Assembly: GCA_005888335.1 (NCBI GenBank)
Contig: VAWY01000022.1
Coordinates: forward strand, 1-17,657
Origin: Actinomycetota bacterium
GTDB lineage: Bacteria > Actinomycetota > Thermoleophilia > Solirubrobacterales > Solirubrobacteraceae
Reading direction: 5' to 3'
DNA length: 17,657 nucleotides
This document shows positions 7,525-13,408 of this stretch, one piece after another; the first letter of the stretch is position 1; each line of letters begins with the position of its first letter. Made by a program: the position numbers and the translations under genes. The notes below the pieces were generated by a model. The model saw nothing but the letters and a program-made list of their open reading frames with translations, had not been told where the DNA came from and made no database searches.

Positions 7525-8921
7525 GCGTCGCGCGGGTCGAGACCGGTCTGTGGCGCGACGCCGTCGTCGCCCGCCTGGCCGATGGCTCGCGTTTCATCGG
7601 CGCCTGGGCGGCCGGCGACCAGTGGTGGGCCGCGTTCGTCGCGCCCGACCACGGGACCCACGTTCTCGGCTGCATGGCCGCGGAGGGCCGCGTGCCCACG
7701 ATCGTCGACCTCGTGCCCGCCGCCGATTGGGACGAGCGCGAGGCGCACGACCTCCATGGGCTGGACTTCGACGGCCACGAGCCGCTGCGCGCGCTCGTCG
7801 CGCACCCGCAGGACCCGGCCGCGTGGATGATCCCCGTGCATGGCGAGGGCGTGCACGAGGTCGCCGTCGGCCCGATCCACGCGGGCGTCATCGAGTCCGG
7901 CCACTTTCGCTTCCACGTCGTCGGCGAGCGCATCCTCGCGCTGGACCCCCGCCTGTTCTACAAGCACCGCGGCCTCGAGCGGGCTGCCGAGGACCGCAAG
8001 CCCGGCGACGCGCTGCCGTACGTCCAGCGGGCCTGCGCGGCGTGCGCGGTGGCCAACGTGGTGGCTTACGCGCACGCCGTCGAGGAGGCACGCGGACTGT
8101 GGCCCGACCGCGACCTGCGCGTCGCTCGCACGCTCGCGCTCGAGCTCGAGCGCCTCTACAACCACCTCCACGACATCGGCGCGCTGTGCGCCGGCGTCGG
8201 GTTCGCGGCCGGCACGATGGCCTTCGCCGCGCTCAAGGACCGCGCGCAGGACATCAACGCCCGGCTCACCGGCCACCGGTTCCTCTTCGGCACCGTCGCC
8301 ATCGGCGCCGGCGCACTCGCCCTCGACGCGCGAGCCGTCGATGCCGCGCGCGGTGCCGTGCGCGAGCTGCGCGCGGACGCGCGCGCGGCCTGGCGCGAGC
8401 TCGGGTTCGCGGGCTCCCTGCAGGCACGGCTGGGCGGCGTCGGTGTCCTCGATCACGACGCCGCGCTGCGCCTCGGCGCCACCGGTCCCGCCGCCAGGGC
8501 CGCCGGCGTACGCGCCGACGTCCGCGCCGACAGCCCGCGCCTGTGGTACGGCGGCGGCTTCCTCCCGGCCTCGCCGCGAGAGGCGACCGGCGACGTCGCC
8601 GCGCGGTTCGAACTGCGCGCGACCGAGCTCGAGACGACGTACGACGTCCTGGACGAGCTGCTGGCCCGCTCGGTCGCCTACGGCACGACCACGCGCGAGC
8701 ACGCGCCGCGAGCGCTGGGCATCGGCCGCGTAGAGTGCCCGCGCGGCGCCACGCTGGCCGCGGTCGAGCTCGAGGGAGACCGCGTCGCACGGCTGCGCCT
8801 GCGCACGGGCTCCTACGCCAACTGGCCGGCGGTCGCGCACGCCGCCACCGGCAACCTGCTGCCCGACTTCCCGCTTATCAACAAGAGCTTCGAGCTCTGC
8901 TACGCGTGCGTGGACCGCTGA
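7521..8921 (+). CDS. hycE: HycE/HyfG-like [NiFe]-hydrogenase-type large subunit with NuoC-like N-terminus
   Basis: A 466-residue protein. Residues about 10-105 form a short NuoC-like domain (ADWDEREAHDLHGLDFDGH from Ala68). The large-subunit domain follows, with VAVGPIHAGVIESGHFRF at 114-131. The N-terminal metal motif is QRACAACAVAN, with Cys172 and Cys175. The C-terminal motif is ELCYACVDR, with Cys460 and Cys463. ECPRG (Arg408) matches the catalytic arginine region. All four NiFe-ligand-type cysteines are therefore present, unlike NuoD. However, the His expected after the first CxxC is Asn, its glycines are alanines, and the usual Asp-Pro before the last pair is Glu-Leu. The protein ends at Arg466, the residue that is C-terminal only after protease maturation in E. 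coli HycE. Whether it carries NiFe is open. GTGA overlap with hyfF; TGATG overlap with the small subunit. Confidence 0.9.
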   Translation: MSVARVETGLWRDAVVARLADGSRFIGAWAAGDQWWAAFVAPDHGTHVLGCMAAEGRVPTIVDLVPAADWDEREAHDLHGLDFDGHEPLRALVAHPQDPAAWMIPVHGEGVHEVAVGPIHAGVIESGHFRFHVVGERILALDPRLFYKHRGLERAAEDRKPGDALPYVQRACAACAVANVVAYAHAVEEARGLWPDRDLRVARTLALELERLYNHLHDIGALCAGVGFAAGTMAFAALKDRAQDINARLTGHRFLFGTVAIGAGALALDARAVDAARGAVRELRADARAAWRELGFAGSLQARLGGVGVLDHDAALRLGATGPAARAAGVRADVRADSPRLWYGGGFLPASPREATGDVAARFELRATELETTYDVLDELLARSVAYGTTTREHAPRALGIGRVECPRGATLAAVELEGDRVARLRLRTGSYANWPAVAHAATGNLLPDFPLINKSFELCYACVDR

Positions 8922-9376
8922 TGTTCGTACTCCTGCGCCAGCTCGCTCGCGTCCGCCGTCACCAGGCGCTCGGCCGTGACCGGCGCCCGCGGTCGATGGC
9001 GGTGCGCCACGTCGATGCCGGCTCGTGCAACGGCTGCGAGCACGAGCTCGGCCTCGTGACCACCCCGTCATACGACCTGCAGCGTTTCGGCCTCGACATC
9101 GTCGCCTCGCCGCGCCACGCCGACGTCCTGCTCGTCACCGGCCCCGTCACCACGCGGATGGCCACGGCGCTGCGCACCGCCTACGACGCGATGCCCGAAC
9201 CGCGCCTCGTCGCCGCGCTGGGCGACTGCGCACTCGGTTGCGGGGTCCTCGGCCACCGCACCGAGCTCGTCGGCGCGCTCGAGGACGTGCTGCCCGTCGA
9301 CATCCGCATCCCGGGATGCCCACCGTCCCCGCAGGTCATCGCCGAGCGACTGCTCGGGGGGCTCGACAAACGGTAG
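8921..9376 (+). CDS. hycG: HycG/HyfI-like 4Fe-4S small subunit (NuoB homologue)
   Basis: A 151-residue soluble iron-sulfur protein of the NuoB/HycG family that would carry the 4Fe-4S cluster next to the large-subunit active site. The four cluster ligands are visible: Cys36 and Cys39 (GSCNGCE), Cys103 (GDCALGC) and Cys133 (IPGCPPSP). The middle part FGLDIVASPRHADVLLVTGPV is highly typical of HycG. The N-terminus before residue 28 is basic and slightly amphipathic, as in HycG, and probably contacts the membrane arm. The ATG overlaps the large-subunit stop by one base, and it is the last gene of the operon. In M. tuberculosis the homologue (Rv0082) is instead first, so the gene order differs. 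It is shorter than E. coli HycG, mainly at the N-terminus. Confidence 0.92.
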   Translation: MFVLLRQLARVRRHQALGRDRRPRSMAVRHVDAGSCNGCEHELGLVTTPSYDLQRFGLDIVASPRHADVLLVTGPVTTRMATALRTAYDAMPEPRLVAALGDCALGCGVLGHRTELVGALEDVLPVDIRIPGCPPSPQVIAERLLGGLDKR

Positions 9377-9453
9377 GCCACGCACTCGGCCAGCAGACAG
9401 CTCCGGTGTCGACGACCCGTCGTCTCCGTCGTGCTTGCCCGGCACGCCGCTTT

Positions 9454-10893
9454 TCACGCGGAGGGGGTGGCGGCGAGGGGTCGATGTTGGGTGGGTTCGG
9501 CTGCGGCCCGGCGCTGGTGACCGCCGGGGATGAGCAGTACGGAGATCGCGGCGATGACCGCGCCGACCGCGCTGATGAGGAAGGCGATCTTGAAGCCGGC
9601 GTTCTCGGGCAGGCCGTTGCCGAGGACGTGCGTGGCGATGATGGTGCCCGCGACCTGCGCGCCGAGAGACGAGCCGATGTTGCGCATGACCGTGTTGACG
9701 CCGGTCGCCTCGCCGGTCTCGCGTTCGTCCACGGCGACGACGATCAGGTTGGGGATCGCGGCGAAGGCGGCGCCCACGCCGGCGCTGGTGATCGAGCTCC
9801 AGAGAATGACGAGGGCGACTGAGTCGTGGGCGAGGGCCATGCCGAGGAGGGCGCCGGCGGTGAGGAGGCAGCCGGCGAAGAACGGGCTCTTGGAGCCGCG
9901 GCGCTCACCGACTCGGCCGACGACCGGGGCGACGAGGAGGGAGAGCAGGCCGCCGGGGGCCAGGAGCAGGCCCGCCTCGGTGGCCGACAAGCCGAAGCCG
10001 GCTGAGCCGCCTGCCGGGAGCTGGGCGAGCTGCGGCACGAGCACGAACGTGCTGATCATCGCCGAGCCGATCAGGACGGTGGAGACGTTCGTCGTCAGCA
10101 CGGGGCGGCGCGCGAAGGTCCGCATGTTCACCAGCGGGTGCGGTGCGCGGCGCTCGAACATGGCGAAGAGGACGAGCACGAACAGCCCGGCGGCGATCAA
10201 CCCGAGCGTCTGCGCCGAGCCCCAGCCCCAGTCGGCGACGCGGGAGATCGCGATCAGCAGGGCGGTCAGGCCAAGGCCCAGGATCGCCGCGCCTGCCAGA
10301 TCCACGCGACCCGGCGTGCGGACCGGCGATTCGGGCACGAAGCGGTGGGTCGTGAGCGCGGCGAGGACGCCCATCGTCGCCGCGACCCAGAAGATCCAGT
10401 GGTAGCCCGGCCCGTCGGCGAGGACTCCGCCGAGCGGCAGGCCAATGGCGCTGCCGATCGCGGCGATCGCTCCGAGCAGTGCGATGCCCGTCGGGACTCG
10501 TTCTTTGGGGAACTCGTCGCGGATGATTCCGAACGAGAGCGGGAAGACGCCGCCGCCCAGCCCCTGCAGGCCGCGGCCCACGATCATCAGGGCGAGCGAG
10601 TCCGCCAAGCCGCAGACGACCGATCCGACGGCAAACAGCGCGAGGGATGTCGCGAGCAACCGCTGTTTGCCCAACATGTCGCCGAGGCGGCCCAGAATCG
10701 GCGTCGCGATCGACGCGACGAGGAGATACGCGGTGACCATCCAGGCGATCCCGCTGGGCGAGGCGCCCAGCGCGCGCTGCAGATCACCCAGCGCCGGGAT
10801 GACCGTCGTCTGCGCCAGGACGAAGGCGAGGGTGCCGACGCCCAGGATCAGCAGCGTGCGGCCGGGTGCTTGGCGGGCGGTGCTGGAGCTCAT
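9454..10893 (-). CDS. MFS drug exporter, DHA2 (14-helix) family
   Basis: A 479-residue inner-membrane proton-coupled exporter. MFS motif A, GRLGDMLGKQR, is at residues 68-78. IVGRGLQGLGGGVFPLSFG and the antiporter-type GAIAAIGSAIGLPLGGVLAD follow, and the length and about 14 hydrophobic segments fit DHA2 (EmrB/QacA-like) transporters. The frame is open further upstream to 10947, but I chose ATG 10893: AGGGAGA lies a few bases before it, and the extra N-terminal residues would cover the operator. It is transcribed divergently from the TetR gene at 10980 and is probably repressed by it. Substrate unknown, likely a toxic hydrophobic compound or antibiotic. It converges with the hydrogenase operon, with 77 bp between. 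Confidence 0.9.
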   Translation of the reverse strand: MSSSTARQAPGRTLLILGVGTLAFVLAQTTVIPALGDLQRALGASPSGIAWMVTAYLLVASIATPILGRLGDMLGKQRLLATSLALFAVGSVVCGLADSLALMIVGRGLQGLGGGVFPLSFGIIRDEFPKERVPTGIALLGAIAAIGSAIGLPLGGVLADGPGYHWIFWVAATMGVLAALTTHRFVPESPVRTPGRVDLAGAAILGLGLTALLIAISRVADWGWGSAQTLGLIAAGLFVLVLFAMFERRAPHPLVNMRTFARRPVLTTNVSTVLIGSAMISTFVLVPQLAQLPAGGSAGFGLSATEAGLLLAPGGLLSLLVAPVVGRVGERRGSKSPFFAGCLLTAGALLGMALAHDSVALVILWSSITSAGVGAAFAAIPNLIVVAVDERETGEATGVNTVMRNIGSSLGAQVAGTIIATHVLGNGLPENAGFKIAFLISAVGAVIAAISVLLIPGGHQRRAAAEPTQHRPLAATPSA

Positions 10894-10910
10894 TGTTCTC
10901 CCTAAGCGAA

Positions 10911-10945
10911 GTGGTAACTGCGTTTCGAGAAAGGCAGCGTACCAC
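10911..10945. promoter_or_regulatory. Inverted-repeat operator between MFS exporter and TetR gene
   Basis: Imperfect palindrome with arms GTGGTAACTGC (10911-10921) and GCAGCGTACCAC (10934-10945) around a 12-bp centre that itself contains TTTCGAGAAA. It lies 18 bp upstream of the exporter ATG, in the shared divergent promoter region. TetR dimers typically bind such repeats, so this is the predicted operator for both genes. Confidence 0.55.
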
Positions 10946-10979
10946 AAACCGCAGTCATCGCTGCGTTATGGTTCAGGGG

Positions 10980-11552
10980 ATGGCCGACCCCCCCGTCCAG
11001 CGAGCGCCCCGCAAGGACGCCGCCCGCAACCGGTCCCGGCTGATCGAGGCGGCGGCGCGCGCCTTCCGCGAGCAAGGGCTCGGCGTGAGCGTGAACGCCA
11101 TCGCGGATCACGCCGGCGTGAACGTCGCGACCCTCTATCGCCACTTTCCGACCAAGGACCACCTGATCGTCGCCGTCCTGGAGGCGGTGCTGGAGCCACT
11201 CGTGACCGCTCGCGACCGCGCGCTCATGACCCACGAGAGCGGCGATGCGCTCGCCACCTTCGTGCACGAGGCCGTCCGCCTGCAAGTCGAGCACCGCGGC
11301 CTCGCCGACGCGCTCGAGCACTACCCGTCGGCGACCGAGCTGCGAGCTCAGCTGCGCGAGCCGGCGATCGAGATCGTCACACCACTCGTCGAGCGCGCGC
11401 ACCGCACCGGCGAGCTCCGCCCCGACGTCGACGCTCTCGACCTGCTCGTCGTCCTACGGATGCTCGCGGGCGTCGCCGCGGCGCCCGAGCTCTCCCCCGA
11501 CCGAGTCCGCCGCTACGTCGACCTCGTGCTGCACGGGCTCCGACCGGACTGA
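10980..11552 (+). CDS. TetR-family repressor, predicted regulator of the divergent MFS exporter
   Basis: About 190 residues, normal for TetR. The helix-turn-helix is intact: LIEAAARAFREQGLGVSVNA leads into IADHAGVNVATLYRHFPTKDHL. The C-terminal domain (about residues 75-190) is all-helical and of the type found with drug-efflux pumps. The frame has two ATGs, 10968 and 10980. Neither has a well-placed Shine-Dalgarno: AGGGG directly abuts 10980, and TATGGT at 10967-10972 could be a -10 box giving a leaderless message from 10980. I therefore choose 10980, but 10968 is possible. Divergent orientation and the shared inverted repeat point to repression of the exporter and itself, relieved by an exporter substrate (inference). 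Confidence 0.88.
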   Translation: MADPPVQRAPRKDAARNRSRLIEAAARAFREQGLGVSVNAIADHAGVNVATLYRHFPTKDHLIVAVLEAVLEPLVTARDRALMTHESGDALATFVHEAVRLQVEHRGLADALEHYPSATELRAQLREPAIEIVTPLVERAHRTGELRPDVDALDLLVVLRMLAGVAAAPELSPDRVRRYVDLVLHGLRPD

Positions 11553-11598
11553 TGCGACCCGACCGCCGCTACGCGGCCGCGCGGGTCAGCCGGCCCAC

Positions 11599-11754
11599 TC
11601 ATGCCAGCCGCCTTTCGCCGCCGGGCGACCGGCGGCTGAGCGCCGAGATCGATCTCCGGCCGCGGTTGGGGTAGACGTCTCCGCGGTTGGCCTCGGCGAG
11701 CAGTGAGGCGATGACCAACTCACGCTGGCGCATGGCAGGGCGCGCATCAGTCAT
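11599..11754 (-). CDS. Small hypothetical protein, 51 aa, coupled to STAS gene
   Basis: The frame starts at ATG 11754, eight bases inside the end of the STAS gene, and ends with TGA at 11599. It begins MTDARPAMRQRELVIASLLA, a plausible amphipathic helix, then turns basic and Ser/Arg-rich, which looks less like a real fold. I recognise no family. The overlap with the STAS stop suggests coupling, but the open frame could be due to chance. A hairpin candidate overlaps its 3' end. Confidence 0.25.
   Translation of the reverse strand: MTDARPAMRQRELVIASLLAEANRGDVYPNRGRRSISALSRRSPGGERRLA
11605..11638 (+). terminator. Possible hairpin downstream of TetR gene
   Basis: CAGCCGCC (11605-11612) pairs with GGCGGCTG (11631-11638) around an 18-nt GC-rich loop, about 52 nt after the TetR stop. 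There is no T-tract. In such GC-rich DNA this is weak evidence. Confidence 0.25.
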
Positions 11755-12142
11755 CACGTTCGGCCAGCAGCCTGATCGCCGCCGGGACGTCCGCCGCCAT
11801 GAGCAGCGCGCTGGCCAGGCCGACGATCTCGAGCACATGTGCGACGTTCGACTGCACGCCGGCGAGCGCCAGGCCGCGACGCCGCGACAGCCCCCGGTGA
11901 GAGGCGACGATGAGTCGCAGGCCGCTGGACGAAACGAACGGGACCTTGGCGAGGCCCAGCACGAGCGCCTCGGCGCGCCCGTCGTGGTCGCCGAGCGCGA
12001 CAGCCAGCCTTGGGGCGGTCAGGATGTCGATCTCACCCTCGACCTCGACGACCCGCAGGCCGTCGCGCTCAGCCACCCGCACGTGGAAAGGCGGGATGAG
12101 CGCACGAAAGGGCGGCCCACTTTGGCCACCCGCCTTGTCCAC
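11747..12142 (-). CDS. STAS-domain protein, anti-sigma factor antagonist-like
   Basis: The STAS fold starts at FHVRVAERDGLRVVEVEGEI and runs to the C-terminus (VPAAIRLLAERDD), about 110 residues, as in SpoIIAA/RsbV-type anti-anti-sigma factors. These bind and neutralise an anti-sigma kinase when unphosphorylated. The phosphorylation loop, normally D-S-S-G, reads VPFVSSSGLRLIV: the serines remain, but the Asp before them is Ser. The frame is open up to 12385, but that upstream part overlaps the small gene at 12297-12449 and has no STAS similarity. I therefore chose the in-frame GTG at 12142 (another GTG is at 12154). No partner kinase or sigma factor is in the window. Start uncertain; domain firm. 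Confidence 0.75.
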   Translation of the reverse strand: MDKAGGQSGPPFRALIPPFHVRVAERDGLRVVEVEGEIDILTAPRLAVALGDHDGRAEALVLGLAKVPFVSSSGLRLIVASHRGLSRRRGLALAGVQSNVAHVLEIVGLASALLMAADVPAAIRLLAERDD

Positions 12143-12250
12143 GCCCCGCGGCACGGCGTCGATCTCGGCGCTCGCCGCCAAGTTGCCGGGCGGGAGACGA
12201 CGTTGGGGCGCAAACAGGGAAGCCTCCTTGCGGTTGGCCGCGTGGACTGC

Positions 12251-12266
12251 CGGGGTCAAAACCCCG
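12251..12266 (-). terminator. Perfect short hairpin after the 50-aa gene
   Basis: CGGGGT and ACCCCG form a perfect 6-bp stem with a four-base loop, 31 nt after the stop of the small minus-strand gene and about 110 nt before the chosen STAS start. There is no T-run, so it may attenuate rather than fully terminate, or be an mRNA structure in the STAS leader. Confidence 0.35.
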
Positions 12267-12296
12267 TTGAGATTCGCCGTAAGAGAGCGGTAACGG

Positions 12297-12449
12297 TCAC
12301 GGCAGCGCGACAGCGCGAAGTCGGCGGCGCAGCGCTCGCACGGGCCGGACCCGTTCGTCGCGCTCTCCAGCCCACCGCTGAGCACGCCACTGGCGGATGG
12401 TCATCCCCGCCGGGATGTCCGGCGGCTCGACGTAGTTGATCGGCGTCAT
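12297..12449 (-). CDS. Small hypothetical protein, 50 aa, with strong Shine-Dalgarno
   Basis: ATG at 12449 is preceded by AAGGAG seven bases upstream, one of the best ribosome binding sites in the window. The protein begins MTPINYVEPPDIPAGMTIRQ and continues WRAQRWAGERDERVRP, then a basic Arg/Ala tail; the stop is TGA 12297-12299. I do not know its function. The N-terminal P-P-D-I-P-x-G-M-T-x-R-x-W/Y-R pattern looks like a short conserved motif of small actinobacterial proteins, but this is an impression, not a search result. The Arg-rich tail could be a nucleic-acid-binding extension or a frameshifted end. It lies upstream of the STAS gene on the same strand. Confidence 0.55.
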   Translation of the reverse strand: MTPINYVEPPDIPAGMTIRQWRAQRWAGERDERVRPVRALRRRLRAVALP

Positions 12450-12718
12450 CGTTCACTCCTTGTTGATCGCCGCGGAGTCACAGCGACGGGCTCGTGGTCC
12501 CACAGCCGGCGGATCGGCTCGATCGCCGCCGCCAACCGCCGCAGCCGCTCTTTGCGACGGCGGAACTGCTGGCCGGTCGCCGTCCGAGCACGACGCTGCG
12601 AGGCGTTGCGGCCGCTCGGTCTTTAGAGGCCGTCCACCCAGCGGTGGCGGCAGTGGCATGCGGGGAGCCGGCCGCGGTGCATCGGAGTGATAGAGGGCTG
12701 GGCGCGCACCGGGAGCGA
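12450..12718. other. Degenerate stretch without a convincing gene
   Basis: No frame here has a good start, ribosome binding site and recognisable protein. On the minus strand an Arg-rich frame (TGQQFRRRKERLRRLAAAIE, ending RSTRSER) runs into the small gene at 12449 with an ATGA overlap, but a TAA cuts it off upstream and it has no start codon. It may be the tail of a broken gene. Long frames on both strands are what high-GC sequence gives by chance. Confidence 0.4.
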
Positions 12719-12830
12719 TCAGGCGGGCTGCAGAGCGTCGTCGCCGAGCTCGCGCAAGGTGTGGAAGCCGCGCTTGAGCAGCTTGCGCGCGAGCGCGAGA
12801 CAGGCACGGTTGCGCGCGGGCCTGTCGACT
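12719..12830 (-). pseudogene. C-terminal gene fragment, possibly transposase tail
   Basis: About 37 codons end at TGA 12719-12721 and read NRACLALARKLLKRGFHTLR followed by ELGDDALQPA. This is a coherent helical, basic segment resembling the C-terminal tails of some IS110-type transposases, which I recall only loosely. No start codon or catalytic domain lies upstream, because the frame runs directly into the end of the DUF6398 gene in another frame. I see no terminal inverted repeats. Best read as a remnant of a broken gene next to degenerate DNA. Confidence 0.3.
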
Positions 12831-13358
12831 TCAGGCCGCGTCGGCGGCGACGAACGGGATCAGTCCCTGCGCGTGCGCCGCGCGCTGCAACTCGGCTGGC
12901 AGCATGCGGGCGTCGACGACCAGTCCGTTGACCGCGACCAGCCAGGCAAGCGGGTTGTCCTCGATGAGTTCGGCGCGGGACAGCTCGGGCTCGAACACTC
13001 CGAGCGCGAGCACGGAGCAGATCTGGCCGGCCTTGGCGGACATCGTGCTCTTGGCGACTCCCATGCCATTGGCGAGCTCGTCGGCGGTCACGTGAGGGTT
13101 CTGCGCGCGGTCGAAGAGGAAGTTCAATCGCCCGACCACGTAGACGACCCCGCCCGCCCAGGTGCGAACCTGCCCGCGCTCCAAGGGCGATGGCCGCTTG
13201 CGCGCCAGGCGGGCGACGAGGCGCCGGCACAGGACGGCGTACTCGGCGTCGAGCGACGTCAGGCAGAAGGCGTCTGTGAGCGCGAAGATGGCCTCGGCTC
13301 GCGCGCGCTGCGCGCGCGGAACGCGAAGCTCTTGGACGGTGGGAAGCATGGTCGGCAT
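12831..13358 (-). CDS. DUF6398-like protein
   Basis: A 175-residue soluble, mostly helical protein. Its core (ALTDAFCLTSLDAEYAVLCR, LVARLARKRPSPLERGQ, then WAGGVVYVVGRLNFLFD) matches what I recall as DUF6398, a domain of unknown function often found with SEC-C motif proteins. A predicted helix-turn-helix-like stretch, TADELANGMGVAKSTMSAKA, follows at about residues 95-115 and suggests DNA binding or regulation. The start chosen is ATG 13358, with GGTGAG just upstream; ATG 13349 is an alternative. The frame is open further upstream, but that part is Arg-rich and overlaps the end of the SEC-C protein gene. It lies 50 bp downstream of the TPR/SEC-C gene on the same strand, so co-expression is likely. 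Confidence 0.7.
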   Translation of the reverse strand: MPTMLPTVQELRVPRAQRARAEAIFALTDAFCLTSLDAEYAVLCRRLVARLARKRPSPLERGQVRTWAGGVVYVVGRLNFLFDRAQNPHVTADELANGMGVAKSTMSAKAGQICSVLALGVFEPELSRAELIEDNPLAWLVAVNGLVVDARMLPAELQRAAHAQGLIPFVAADAA

Positions 13359-13408
13359 GCTCACCGCAAGAGCGGACGGACGGGGCCCCAAGGGGCGGCG
13401 CGTGGTGT

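Noticed and set aside
7092..9071. A 659-codon minus-strand open frame opposite hyfF/hycE/hycG
   Set aside because: No recognisable domain; codon mirror of clear hydrogenase subunits.
9411..9424. GACGA/TCGTC inverted repeat between hycG and the exporter gene as terminator
   Set aside because: Five-base stem with no T-tract; expected by chance at this GC content.
10893..10947. 18-residue upstream extension of the exporter
   Set aside because: The ATG at 10893 has a proper Shine-Dalgarno, and the extension would lie over the operator.
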